From the NCBI GenBank assembly GCA_934047225.1, contig OW203984.1, forward strand, positions 3,605,201 to 3,669,200: a stretch of 64,000 nucleotides of DNA, read 5' to 3'. Origin of the DNA: Ypsolopha sequella (Eukaryota > Arthropoda > Insecta > Lepidoptera > Ypsolophidae). The notes beneath the pieces are model-generated. The model saw nothing but the letters and a program-made list of their open reading frames with translations. It made no database searches and was not told where the DNA came from. Made by a program: the position numbers and the translations under genes. Shown here piece by piece: positions 31,444 through 43,212 of the stretch. The first letter of the stretch is position 1. Every line of letters begins with the position of its first letter.

Positions 31444-32916
31444 TTAAGGCGATATGTAAAAGTTTTAGCGTCCCTTTTACTCCACATGCGAAAAAATCCT
31501 CAGTGCGAGAGGGACGGATTCGAGGAAAAGTAGCAAAAAGTCGGTTTTTTATTAATATAAAATATACTAAAATTGCTATCAAAACTTTCGTTTAACCAGC
31601 CCCCCTATTCTGTATCTTAGGATGCCAACTGGACAGGGTGCCTATTGTCAAAAACATTGATAAAAACTAAACTTTCAAAATTGCTTTTAGTTGGTATTGA
31701 ACTATTTACGAACTGTGTCGTCACTTCAAGTGCGAACATATCCTTAGACAATCGGAATTCGATAGTATATATATGTTTTTGATGATAGATACCCAGTCCA
31801 GAAGGCAACTAGAGATACATAATAGGCCCGCAGGTCCTAGATACTGTTATAATCCATCTAATAAAATATAATTGCAGTCCATATGCCATTCCAAATTGTC
31901 AAACCAGGAGAATTGGTGTCGAAAAAGACCTCATTTCAATAAATATTTCTATCGAGCTGAATTTCTCCAATTGCGTTTCTGTTCTAACAGATCCCTAGAA
32001 AAAGAATCCAAAAATAATATACTATTTTATCAAAATAATGCATTATTTACTGAAGTAGATATGCAAGTTCTTAAAGTGTCGATTTTTTTTCCGTAGCGCC
32101 TTAAAACGTTTGTATCCAAAAATTATACCCTGAATGTATCAATTTAAAACTTGCATAGATACTATTAATAACAAATAAAAAAACATGTACTAAAATGGGG
32201 TAAAAGAATGAAACGGGATGCAAAAGTTTGTAAGGGTAATCGTATTCCCTGTGTGTATTAACTTGAAACTTGGCATAAAATGAAAAGATGCAATGTTGAG
32301 CTCTCTAAATTTTGGAGGATTGGCACCACAGCACCCTGAATGGTGCGAGCTTGTAAACTCGCCAAGCACGATTTCCAGGGTGAAACTGACCTTGACTCCC
32401 AAACGCGATGGTCGAGCCTTTTACCAGCCGTGGCCATTCACTATAAATTATTTAGACGGCGTAAGCGCACCGATCAGAGTGCACTGGGGTTCAAGGTACT
32501 ACGGAAAAAAAATGGACACTTTAAGAACGTGCATATCTACTTCAGTAAATGATTATTATTTTGATAAAATAGTATATTATTTTTGAATTCTTTTTCTAGG
32601 GATCTGTCAAAACAGAAACGCGATTGGAGAAATTCAGCTCGATAGAAATATTTATTGAAATGAGGTCTTTTTCGACATGAATTCTCCTGGTTTGACAATT
32701 TAGAATGACATATGGACTGCAATTATATTTGATTAGACGGGCTTAAACGGTATCTAGGACCTGGTTAAACAAAATTTTGATACCAACTTAAGTACATTTT
32801 ATATGAATAAAAAACCGATTTTTTGGCTATTTTTCCACGAATCCGTCCCTGTCGCACTGAGAGTTTTTTCGCATATGGAGTAACAGGGACGCTAAAACTT
32901 TTACATATCGCCTTAA
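31444..32916. mobile_element. 1.47-kb element I with very long inverted repeats
   Basis: Ends TTAAGGCGATATGTAAAAG both ways. Arms: 31444-32095 (with an inserted MITE J) and 32495-32916, so about 420 bases of true arm each; centre 32096-32494. Fragments or relatives at 41246-41345 and 50157-50602 keep the terminal TTAAGG and the word GTGCGA..GGGA.GGATTCG. No transposase. Confidence 0.8.
31600..31830. mobile_element. MITE J, uninterrupted, inside element I
   Basis: 231 bp with ends CCCCCCTATTCTGTATC and complement of CGGGCCTATTATGTATC; CAG directly repeated at both edges (31597-31599, 31831-31833). The right arm of element I shows the empty site (AACCAGGTCCTAG). Confidence 0.8.
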
Positions 32917-33012
32917 CGAAGATCGGCTACATTAGTCATCATCATCATCGTCAAATCAGTCACCATGACCGAAACCAGTCGGACCCGATCATCATTATAA
33001 TAAACAGATAAT

Positions 33013-33405
33013 ATGTCGGAGAAAAGTCAGCATTTGATTTGAATATCCGGAACGCTGGCAGAGAATATAAAGTATTGGTGTCATCGAGTAGCGCCGTGGT
33101 AGTTGATCAAACGAGAAAACTTGACTTCCTGTTTCCGGAGGTAAAACAAGAAAACGGAACCATTTGCGCGCGCGCTACACCGCGCGGACTCGATCATCAT
33201 GGCCTTTGAGAAGGCGAGCGGGAACGCCATTAATTTACTGAATTTAGACACAGACGGAACGGTGTGTGCGGTGCACCTTTTATTTAGATTTCTTTATTGT
33301 TTTATATCGCCTTTTATCTAGTGTTGTATTTCAAAGTGTGTAACATTAAATAACGATTATTAATACAGACATTTTGAACTATCTGTGCTATTATTTACAA
33401 TATCG
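33013..33405 (+). repeat. Possible solo LTR
   Basis: Starts TGTCGGAGAAAAGTCAGC, has AATATAAAG near 33063, and ends CCCAACA: LTR-like TG...CA with a possible TATA box. No target duplication or second copy found, so this is weak. Confidence 0.25.
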
Positions 33406-33945
33406 ACCCAACAACGACCACGTGACGTTTAACTCGGACCATCAGCTACCTGAACCCTCACTTCTCCCCGTCAGATACAAAGTATTAAGCAATTTAATTA
33501 CGTAATTGGAAACGTGTCTACACACATTTTCATTAAAGTAATAAATGAGTTATTCATCCTAATAACTCAACGAAGCTATAAAGATGGATGTAAATTACAG
33601 TCACATAAAGTCTTACATCACAAGCTTTAAGTTAGTAGCGTGTTATCAAGCACGTCTTGAACGGATCTCTTAGAACTTTGTGAAGCTTTACATAATGTTA
33701 ATATTAGCTACCCGTATGTGGCTAACATGGCTTTTAGTGCTTCTTCTTTTAATAGTATTTTTTATTTTTCTGTTATTCATTGTTTTGTTTGTATGTCTGT
33801 CCAAACTATTTAAATAAATAATTTGCCATTCCGTACCACCACATAATGTGGGTACGGAACCCTAAAACATTAAAGTAAATAAAATACTAGCCACTAAAAT
33901 GGTAGCGTCTGACAAACATTTCGACACCTAGTGAATACAGAACCC
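33406..33945. other. Unassigned; small GGTTCCGTA fragment
   Basis: 33826-33866 holds CCGTACCACC and GGGTACGGAACCCTAA, an end pair of subfamily 2 with its middle gone. Confidence 0.4.
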
Positions 33946-34279
33946 TGATTGTTTTACTTTAGTGTATGTATTACAATCTGCCTAAATTTGAAACTTGTTT
34001 GTACTACCGTGTTTGAGATAGAGCTGAAACAAATGCTACTTCTTCCAGTTTTTACCTATGGGAATTTTTTAAAATTTATTGTTATTATTGGCCATGATAG
34101 AAGCTTTGGCCACACGTATTCTGTGAAAACTTTAGCTCGCTAACTATTACGGCTAAAGCTTTAGACCCCTGTGACAGATGGACAGACAAACATACAAACA
34201 GACAGATAGACAGTCAGACAGCAGAGGCTTAGTACTAAAGGGTCTCGTTTGGTACCCTTTGAGTACGGAACCCTAAAAA
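33946..34279 (+). repeat. GGTTCCGTA repeat subfamily 2, 3' half
   Basis: GACAGATGGACAGACAAACA..GACAGACAG precedes GGTACCCTTTGAGTACGGAACC. The matching 5' end of this subfamily is at 63853. Confidence 0.6.
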
Positions 34280-34700
34280 ACGGTATCTCTGTTTGGGAAT
34301 TTATTAACCTTTTAAAGACTATAAAGTTCCTCAACCAAATATTTCAATAGACTGCTAAAAATTTTGACAAGCTACCACAGCTATTATCTGGAAACTATTA
34401 CGGAGAGAGAATTCCCAAGTTGTGTAATTAATAACTATCCTCTTCAAAAAGCAAGTCAAATATTAGTACCCGAAAAGATAATTTAAAAAACCTATTATCA
34501 TCTTCTTTAAATAAATAGTTAAAACTTTAAATACCCATATATAATGTCCTACAAATAATTTTTTGAGACTAAATAAGTCATCTATCGACGCGACGACACG
34601 AGTCGTCGATGCCATAGTATAAGATTTTACGAGTACCTATTTTTATTTAAGAAACAAAATTTGTAAGAGCGTCACCAACAAATTGCCTAGCAGTTTGGAG
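34280..34700. other. Unassigned stretch
   Basis: AT-rich with no visible structure. Confidence 0.4.
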
Positions 34701-35100
34701 AAAATTTTATTGCTGCGTATCCACTAGATGCAGCCTCGGGCCGAGCGGCTGCCTCGAGCCGCGGTAGCTCAAATGGAGACGCTGCTGCCTCAACCTGAAG
34801 CACGTCTCACCGTGAGGCAAATTTCGTCGCCGCGGACCGAGCCATATATTGTCCGTTTTTGTGCGCCCTCAAAGGAGCCTCTGTCTGGCGTCGGCGTAGC
34901 ATAGTGTTTAATCGCGCGCGGCGCCACTAGTTGAATCACAAGTGCAAGAAGCGTGACGTACTGTTTAATCGCAAAAAATTAGTGTCGCGCTCCTCGCACT
35001 TGTGATTCAACTGGCGTCGCGCGCGATTAAACACTTACGCCACCTGAGCCGTGCGTTTAGTGGAGACGGGCGTGTCGCCTCAAGTCGCAACTCGCTGTGG
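34701..35100. repeat. GC-rich inverted repeat FB5
   Basis: Locally GC- and CpG-rich in an AT-rich window. Core arms 34892-34956 and 34982-35046: GTGTTTAATCGCGCGCGGCG and TTGAATCACAAGTGC with their complements. Flanks also look inverted in part (GTATCCACTAGATGCAGCC left, GTCTCCACTAAACGCACGGC on minus right). Confidence 0.65.
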
Positions 35101-35282
35101 AAATCGGTAAGGATACTGCAAATAAATTAATACAATTATACCAGAATCATCTTGTTCTTTGAAATCTGTTAAATAAAAAGTATTACTATAAAAAAGCTAA
35201 ACAGGATGTGTGAAACGATATTAGTTACAGTTTTTTTTTATTTCAGAGCGTTTTACATAGGTTTTACTCACCTTTAAATGGC

Positions 35283-35407
35283 AAAACAGGCGCATGCACA
35301 CATAGACGCATAAGTACGACGATCTCGGTTGAAGTTGGTCGAACGCCAATTAGAAATTCTGCCGAGATCATCATACGTACGCGTCTATGCATGTGTGCGT
35401 CTGTTTT
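35283..35407. repeat. Hairpin MITE-like unit
   Basis: AAAACAGGCGCATGCACACA..GACGCATAAGTACGACGATC at left and complement of AAAACAGACGCACACATGCA at right; arms near 48 bases. Confidence 0.65.
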
Positions 35408-35670
35408 CGCTCGTTGGATGGAGTCTGCCTTCTGGTTGTATCTATTTTGTACCGATAGCCTGGAAAATATCATGATATACCATGAAGATTTTAACACCGT
35501 TCTGTTTAATTCATGTGCTATATTTGAAATGGTAAACAATTTTGTAGATATGAAAACACGATTAAGGAGGCGTCTGTGCGATGAATAAGTGATGAGGGTA
35601 GACGGATAAAGCTGAATGTGACCGACTTAAGGGACCTGTAGCTAGATTCTTGCAAAAAATATAGCCCAGC

Positions 35671-36266
35671 AAATATGTGTCGTCTAATTTAAAACGCCGC
35701 CAGATCCATTTAAAAAAATACATTTTTAATCTATGGATACAGTAGTTTTGAGCTCTATGTTCTCATAAATCCATTTCCTTTAAATCCTGTGAAAATCCGG
35801 TACAAAAACTGTATTCAGTTACAAACTCCGCTACATCTATGCAATTGCAAATGCCGCCATATCATATCCAGGCCGACCACAGACCATATAGTCCGACCAA
35901 TCAGAGAAGAGATTTCAGCCCGAAACAGTCATGGCGATTAATGGCGACGCATAGATTTGAGTAACAAAATCCGCTAAATACTAACTGTGATTTTCAAAAC
36001 CCACCATATCCAGACTAAATCCAAAACTTACTATCAAAATCCGCCAAATTCTATTTTTAGATACATAAATATATAGTTTTCTCGACTTTAATGGCGTAAG
36101 TTCGCTAGTTCGCTGTTCGCCACAAGGCATATTTCTTGTTATCAAAATATTTATTTTATTTTATTTCCTATAACACTGTAAAATAACTAATACCAAAAGA
36201 AAATGCCTATACTATAAAATTAACCATATGGATTTAGGGGCGTTTGAAATTAAACGACACATATTC
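35671..36266. mobile_element. TIR element with ATATGTGTCGT ends
   Basis: Left AATATGTGTCGTCTAATTTA..AACGCC, right complement of AATATGTGTCGTTTAATTTC..AACGCC; about 40 bases of inverted repeat, 590 bp in all. No gene. Confidence 0.7.
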
Positions 36267-36547
36267 AAAATTACAGGAAATAACGTAAAAATTACCAACA
36301 TCAACATTGTAATTATTATTTCAACCTCAGGCACATGTTAAATTAATAATTAAAATATAATACAATTTTGTACCTGTTAGACATGTGTACTTTATAGTCG
36401 TTAAAAAGGGAAAATTAGAGTTATTTATACCTTGTTCCTGGTCCCTGGCCGGGTCTCCGGTATGGGTTCGGGCGGTTGATTGTATTTCACCTGGTATGAT
36501 ATATATTTTACCTATCATTTAAATCGTAAATATATTGCTACGTAAAT

Positions 36548-36680
36548 TAAATAAACCTTTATGTACATTTATTATTTTATTACATATATTTTCTTTATTA
36601 GATTAAATTTGACGTGTAAAATGTGTATATACCTGCGTTGCAAAATAAACTATTTAAATTTGAATTTGAATTTGTTTCTT
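36548..36680 (+). mobile_element. LINE 3' end E1
   Basis: Third copy of the TTTGACGTGTAAAA end; tail AATTTGAATTTGAATTTG. Confidence 0.65.
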
Positions 36681-37040
36681 TAAGTAAAACTGACTTTGAC
36701 GTAAAATTTTGACATCAATAGTTCGAGAGATTATACAACGGTTTGTGCAGTACAAACTTATTGGTTACAGTGTGGTTGCGAGCGTCTCTTCTTAGGCCCA
36801 TTATAGATCGAGCGAATTATTTAAAATACTTTTCCAGTTTATAGTTATGGAAACAGACAAAAACTATTCAGATGACGTATTACTTATTAAAAAAACAGGT
36901 ACAAATAGACTGAAGTTAGTTTAAAATAGAGAAAGCATTCCAGGTTTATAAAGCGGTAAGTACTCTATACTTGAAATAAAATTGCAAGTAGCATTTCATC
37001 CAAACAAGGAAAAAAGAAACTGTCTATTCTTAAGCCTGTA
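36681..37040. other. Unassigned stretch
   Basis: No gene or repeat recognised. Confidence 0.35.
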
Positions 37041-37509
37041 CCTGAGCCTAGAGCATGACCAACTCCAGTCTATCTAGGATTCGTTTGAAGAAATTCGGAC
37101 TCTCCTTGTATTGAAAAAAATATATTTGGTTTATTAATCTTTTCTCTAGGGATGTTACGTATAAACAATGTACTAAGATTTATACTTTTGTCAAAAAAAA
37201 ATGTTTTGCACCCTCTCTTTTTTTGGTTATCAAACGTTCGCTTCATATAACATTCAATAGGTAATAGAAATATGAAGGTATATCACCTAAATTCAATATT
37301 TTTTTCCCTACAAAATTTTTCAGTATTAGCTAAAAACACACCAATTTGTTGTTTCGCTGCGTGATAAACTTGTATTACGCGTTCAAGAAAAAGAGGCCAA
37401 AGAGCCAACATATAATCGCCTCTATGACAAGCAAATAAAGTCTTTGCCGTAGGACTTATTGTGCTGGACGGGTAATAAAAAAAGTTGCTAGGGTATGCCA
37501 TCTTCTTAA
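37041..37509 (-). repeat. Dispersed repeat M, copy 2, with protein-like frame
   Basis: Inverted copy of 26858-27366. On minus an open frame (37501-37283, 72 codons) reads MAYPSNFFYYPSSTISPT, then LFACHRGDYMLALWPLFLER and AAKQQIGVFLANTEKFCREK. Most of it is preserved in copy 1. I do not recognise it; it may be the remnant of an element-encoded protein. Confidence 0.55.
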
Positions 37510-37871
37510 TTATAATTATCCACGAACAATCTACTGGGGTCTGAAATTAACTATACACCTACATTAAAAAGATCGGCTGAATCCGTTTAGCTGTTCTACA
37601 GTTATGGACTGATGCACAAAAAACGAAGCCTCGCTTCACAAAGGTTGTGTATTTTATTAACTTGAAAGCTCCTTGAAAGATATTCTTATGCTTGTATAGG
37701 TAGATAGACTAATATACGACTATTTTTAAGGTATTATGAACTAAACATTTATTCAAAGAATAAAATGAACTTAGATAACATTAAAATTGACTGATAATTA
37801 TAATAAAAAAAATACATCTAAACTAAAGCAAAATTTACGTATTTACATTAAGTGACAAATATTTCCATTAA
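37510..37871. other. Unassigned stretch
   Basis: No feature seen. Confidence 0.35.
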
Positions 37872-38216
37872 TCCATCAGCCTAGTTTGTCCACTGCTGGA
37901 CATAAGCCTTTCCAGGACTTTGCCACTACCGGCGGTCATCCTGGAAGAATTGCCCACACACGCTGGGCAGGTGAGTTGGTGAGCGCGGTGCCGGAACCCT
38001 CGCACCAGTGACGCCGCTGCCCGTCACCAGTCTGTTTCATATAAGGCCCGGCTATTAGGGATGGATATACCGCCATCTATCGGTCCCAGGCAAGGTGGGC
38101 CTCCTGGTTTTTTGCCTGTAAGCTGTCCTCTTACTCTTCCCCGAAGTACTTCGAGGGGATCTCCAAGTAAGATGGTGATACCTCCACAGTCGAGCTCGGC
38201 ATCAGCTCTACCACCT
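37872..38216 (-). mobile_element. SINE-like element B, full length
   Basis: 345 bp on minus from AGGTGGTAGAGCTGATGCC to GGCTGATGG. The 5' end is the same in three copies, which suits a SINE and not randomly truncated LINEs. Possible target repeat ATTAAT at both edges. Confidence 0.7.
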
Positions 38217-38794
38217 GTAATTAATTTCACTTATTTCACCACAATATTTCCATAGTGTAAATATTTAATAATGTTTACATTATAAGTAAACTTGCACAGT
38301 CTCAAATACATCACAATATAACATCGCAAAGATAAAGATAAACCGTGTGGCCGAGTGTACCAATACCCGACAAGTTTGGTATTAAACTTGCGGGTGAAAG
38401 TAATCAACGTTCTTAGAAACAGACAAGTAAGTCATAGACTTTATCTCTGTCAAAGAGGAAACTTGATGAATCGTATTTATTTGTACGTGTCTTCGTAATT
38501 TATTTATTTCTACATTACATATTAGTAAATTAGGTAGTCGTGTATATTTTAAGTAAAAAGAGCATGTTGTTTTACATATTTTTTTTTGCCAAATGAAAAT
38601 ATTGAAATAACATATTGTTATTTATCAAACATCATCAAAGTGCTTCACGAAATACATATAATGAATGTGAAGAAAGAAACCAGTAACCATGCGATATGTT
38701 GTGGAAGACTCTCATAATGCATTTATTTAGAACAGTTTTTGTGAATTCATATGTATTTGAACATTGTAGTTTTTCAATTCCCGTAGCTAAATCT
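38217..38794. other. Unassigned AT-rich stretch
   Basis: Nothing recognised. Confidence 0.35.
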
Positions 38795-39125
38795 CTAAAA
38801 GTTTTTTTTTTTCAAAGAATATGCGTCATTTTGGGACATAGTTTTCATTATTTTGGTATTAACCATTATTTTTTTATTATTTTTTAAAGAATTGTCCGAT
38901 ATGAGACTTGAAAATTTTAGACATTATAATGATTGTGATGTGTGATTGCTTATAAAAAAAGTGGTCTGTCTCTGATATCTACTTATCTGTCATCTATCTG
39001 TCAGATCAGTTGGAAGCAAATTATTATAAATTTATCTTGTTAGCAACATTTAAGTTACATTTCTAAACAGCCATTTCTCAAGAGAATTTATCGACAATCG
39101 ATTGAAACCGTTTCTCTTCTATTTA
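38795..39125 (-). repeat. Dispersed repeat H, partial
   Basis: Complement of GAAATGGCTGTTTAGAAATG through GACAATTCTTTAAAAAAT. Uninterrupted at the site where the 30.3-kb copy carries FB1. Confidence 0.65.
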
Positions 39126-39359
39126 TCTGTAGGATAAATAGAAAATAAAAGTTATTCAAGTTTGCGAGGGTTTGATCCAGGAACTTTTGCTCCCGGGAAT
39201 CCTTTTAAAGCTGTTTCTCAGAAATCTTTTTTTGTGTATGTTTTATATTGTATATATGTTTTAAATGGTATACTATTATATAGTTTTTATGTATTCAATA
39301 TAATTTAAATAAATATGTATTTTTATTACATTTGAAAGGCTTTTTATTTATGAATTAAA

Positions 39360-39565
39360 CAGGATGTTAAGATGAAGTTGCGGAAGCCAAAAACTGGCGA
39401 TAGTATACGTCCATTCAAACATATTTCAGTAAAAAAAAAATAAAGATATTGAGAAAAAAAAAATCTGTTGTTTCATACATTTGGTCGAATAACTATGTTT
39501 TTATCAACTATTCTATGGAACAGCTGATTTTTTTTCGCAATTCGAGATTTGGCTCTATAGTACTT
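39360..39565 (+). mobile_element. Truncated relative of the 5503-8017 element
   Basis: CAGGATGTTAAGATGAAG..GCGGAAGCC then CTGGCGATAGTA matches the terminal repeat. The right end is missing. Confidence 0.55.
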
Positions 39566-39827
39566 AAAACTGAGTCACTGACCTTTTCAACGGAATCATA
39601 CTAAGTTTCCACTTACATCGGTTAAGCAACTTGTATATACTACAAATATGTGTGATCCATTGAATAATATATTTTTATTTATTAAATTTTATTATATTCA
39701 TAATTCAATTCTTGCCTACGACAAAATCATAAACTTGGCTAGTTTTCACACAAATATTTACCTATATAATAAAAAACACATGTACTTGCAAAGTTAACGA
39801 TTAAGTAAATTAGCAATGTATTTGTTT

Positions 39828-40138
39828 TCATAAAGAAAACAGGTAACAGTTCTCAAGGTAATTTTGAAGAGCTGTAAAAAAATTGTCATCCACTGGGATC
39901 TCAATTCTTTTATCAGCGAATCTGACACATCCACGTTTTCTTCTTTGTACCGAACCTGGGACATTTTTCACTGCAATGTTTTTGATGGCATATATTTTTA
40001 CCACTGCATTGTTAATTTTTGAACCAATTTTAGTTTCTTTTTTCGGTTTTTGACGTTGAGGGGTCAAGTATGCCCCACAATTATGTCGCTAATCGCGGTC
40101 TCTGACGAAAGATCAGCGTCACAATTTTGCTGTGGCAT
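39828..40138 (-). pseudogene. Possible small broken gene, unrecognised
   Basis: On minus an ATG frame of 24 residues (MPQQNCDADLSSETAISD..., 40138-40064) is followed, in another frame, by 79+ codons to TGA at 39828: a Lys/Arg-rich part (RQKPKKETKIGSK) then RRKRGCVRFADKRIEIPVDD and LQNYLENCYLF. Codon use is more balanced than in nearby AT-rich DNA. It might be one small gene with a frameshift, a remnant of an element protein, or chance. No homology claimed. Confidence 0.25.
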
Positions 40139-41245
40139 TTTGCTGAGCCTTTTTGTTTGTGCATCTTAATTAGAGTCAAATTTGTATCATCAAAATGTAT
40201 GTATTTTCTTTATTTTGCTATGGTTTTTCACAATGTCGGTTATTTCAAAACGATGTCGACGACGACGCGGACTTTAAAAATGTCAATGGAATACAAAAAA
40301 AAAATAGATGAATTAAGTAATCGAGTGATTTTAAATGTTAATGTTTTGCTTTTCATATTCTTACGTGCTATTGCGATCATGGCCGGTGTAGGTCAATACT
40401 TGCTGGCTTGTGGTGTACGCAGGGTTGGATTTCGTAGTATAATTATACTTTTTATACCATATTTTCATGACATGTAGTATGAAGTATCGTAATGGAACTA
40501 TACTACGTAAAAATACCATAATTTTATATTCAGGCCGACCGACTTGTTTTATTGGTTGAGACGTTTTGCTTTCTAACATTTACCCTACAATATAGGGAAT
40601 TTCTGTGCGTGATGAATATTTTCAGTAAATTTTTTAATAATGTCATAAACAAATAACTAAATAAACAAATATTTTATTGAATTATGAATATTTTTAGTAT
40701 TTTTTTTTTTTTATTTCACTAACCAATAGGCAATTTTATTTCAATTCAAAACAAAAATCGACGAAAAACAAAATGTAGTATAATTTTAGCCAAGTAGTAA
40801 ATTTTTAATTCCCATAGACAATAATTTTCCGAGGGTCTGAATCCACCCCTGGGTGTACGAAGCGCTGGGCACTATTTACGCTCCTGGCCGCTGTGGGCAC
40901 AGATGTTTCATAAACGATGTTTTACTGTTATGAAGGACCCGACATTAATCTCAATCTCCACGAAGTGTTGTTCAGCCGAATGTTTAAATTGTTCCGTGTT
41001 CCACTATACCGGGAAAACTGTTATGTTTATGTTTTGTGAAGAAATTGGAGAAAACGTTTCGCTTTTCGGATTTCGACGAGAATGTGAAACCCTTACTTCG
41101 TAGTATTATGTGTTGCGTTAAAAACATCGGTGTCTAACCGTCTTTCTGTCTATCCATATAAGTCAAGAACGGCTTAACGGATTGAGCTAAAAGTATTTCA
41201 ATTTAACTAGGTATATGAAAAATACGGAAAATGTTTGGTGACGTT
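40139..41245. other. Unassigned stretch
   Basis: A 116-codon frame on + (40127-40477) has a hydrophobic middle but no motif and an implausible A-run codon stretch. Not called. Confidence 0.35.
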
Positions 41246-41345
41246 AAGGCGATACGTAAAAGTTGTAGCGTCCCTGTTACTCCATATGCGAAAAAACCCT
41301 CAGTGCGAGTGGGATGGATTCGTGGAAAAGTAGCAAAAAGTTAAG
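41246..41345 (+). mobile_element. End fragment of element I
   Basis: TTAAGGCGATACGTAAAAG..GCGTCCC and CCCTCAGTGCGAGTGGGATG match the left end of 31444-32916. Confidence 0.65.
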
Positions 41346-41927
41346 CTATTTTGTCAAAAAGATTTTCAAAGAGACTTTACAAATACATAATATCCACATT
41401 TTGAATGCAACTTCACAATGAAATTAGTTAGGATTTCAAAATTACAGGAAAAAATAAAACAATTCAAAGGTCTTTTCGGAATTAAATTCTGTCAAGAACA
41501 TTTCATCCAATCGCGTTTTCCTTCAGTGAGAACCTTAATCAAATACTCAATAAACATTTACCCAAAATACGTAGATGACGTTATAGTGGAGTAAATGGAT
41601 TCGAAAAAACCCCATTTTTTTTTGTATCGCCTTTATTTGTGTCAAACGATACATTACTAAAGCAGAACACACTGCATGCTGGAACCCGTACACGTATATG
41701 TCTTGGGCAGATCGTGGAATTGGGCAGATCGCAAAGTATGAAATCTAAAATAAAAGTCAAAACATTTGCATTTAAATAAATTTGGAGAGCCGAGCAATGC
41801 ACAGCGGAGCAAGGCAACACCCCTAGTTTTAACAGAAAAATGATCTGCCCAGACAGATCATAATATGTCCAATTTTACGATGTGTCGACGACATATACTA
41901 CATGACAGAGTTTCCAATACGTTACCA
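41346..41927. other. Unassigned stretch
   Basis: No repeat or gene recognised. Confidence 0.35.
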
Positions 41928-42092
41928 GGGCCAGATAAGGGTGAAAATCGTACACAACTGCATAATGTTACAGAAATAAAAGATAGGGCCATATAAGCGT
42001 GAAAATCGTACACAACTGCATAATGTTACAGAAATAAAAGATAGGGCCATATAAGCGTGAAAATCGTACACAACTGCATAATGTTACAGAAG
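41928..42092 (+). repeat. Tandem repeat, 58-bp unit, ~2.8 copies
   Basis: Units begin GGGCCAKATAAGSGTGAAAA at 41928, 41986 and 42044. Units 1 and 2 differ at only two or so positions; unit 3 is cut by an A-run. Confidence 0.9.
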
Positions 42093-42296
42093 AAAAAAAA
42101 AATATTTTCACTTCATTTTCATTTATTTCATACTGTAGACTCGGTAAGTGCTCGGTGTCAAGTTTTGATGACGCTTTTTGTGAAATTCGTAATCTTTCTC
42201 TTTTCTTGTTCCTTACAAAGGCAAGCCCGTAACTATGGGGGAGTCAACATTTTATTTTGGAAAATTAGCAAAAATCAAATTACGCAAATAAATATA

Positions 42297-42655
42297 TTTT
42301 TCAATGCAAGTGCTCGTAAAGGCCCACTTTTTATGCATCAGAACCGAACAGAAAATCGATTATTTTGCCTTAGGGCTTTATTATTATTAATTTTTAATTT
42401 ATTTACGAGAAGTTGGCTAACCTGCAACCTTTCCTGTGTATCATAAATGTTATACTTTTTTCCACTGTTTAACGGCTCTGGATACAGTCCTTTTGAGCCA
42501 GTCATAATTTGAAGTTCACAAGATTATATTTGTTTTATTTCCTCACACTATGCATTGAAAAACATAGTATGATACACGGGCGTAAGAGCAATACGCTCGT
42601 GTTTTAAATCGTCCTCGTAATTTATTCCTTTTCGCACTTGTAGCATAAACTGCTA
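42297..42655 (+). mobile_element. Foldback element FB1, copy with palindrome deletion
   Basis: Left part complete. In the end palindrome, GAGCAATA joins directly to CGCTCGTG: the inner part of the left arm is lost. Confidence 0.75.
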
Positions 42656-42828
42656 TTATAATATTCTATTGATTCAATAGTATTGAATATACCTATTGTA
42701 GCACGGGGCCGTTTTTCAGTATACCTCTATAAACAGACTTTTTTGTAAACTGTTTACGGCCGACTCTACAACACGACCGTAAGTCAGCTACAAGCTCCTT
42801 CTATAAGCTGGTTGTAAAGCGATACATT

Positions 42829-43212
42829 TTTAGGGTTCCGTACCTAAAAGGTACAAAAGGAACCTTTATGGTGAGACTCCGTTGTCCGTCCGTCCGTATG
42901 TCACAGCCTCATAACTTTAGCACCGTTAAAGATAAATACATGAAATTTGGCACAAAAATAGCATTAATTTGTCCACATATCACCGTATAAAAAAAAATTC
43001 AATTTTGAAATTGCTCAAAATACTTACAAATTAAAGTAAGAAAAAAAAATTATCTTAAAAACATAATATGGGTATCAAATTGTAGATATTAAAAAGCTAA
43101 TTGTGAAAATATATACTTATATTATACTATGTTTACTGACACTGGTTTCGAGAAATCTTTAAAACATATGTATGTCCCCCCCCATAGAAAATAGTAGATC
43201 GAAAAATATGAA
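42829..43212 (+). repeat. GGTTCCGTA repeat, subfamily 1, 3'-truncated
   Basis: Starts TTTTTAGGGTTCCGTACC and stops after the AAAAATATGAAAAAAAT segment, without the GCGAGTC end. Confidence 0.75.

Noticed and set aside
33013..33405. Confident gypsy-type solo LTR
   Set aside because: TG...CA ends and a TATA-like word only; the flanking four bases differ (AATA against ACGA), so kept as a low-confidence feature.
40127..40477. 116-codon frame with hydrophobic segment
   Set aside because: No motif, low-complexity codon runs, and partial overlap with a more plausible opposite-strand frame.
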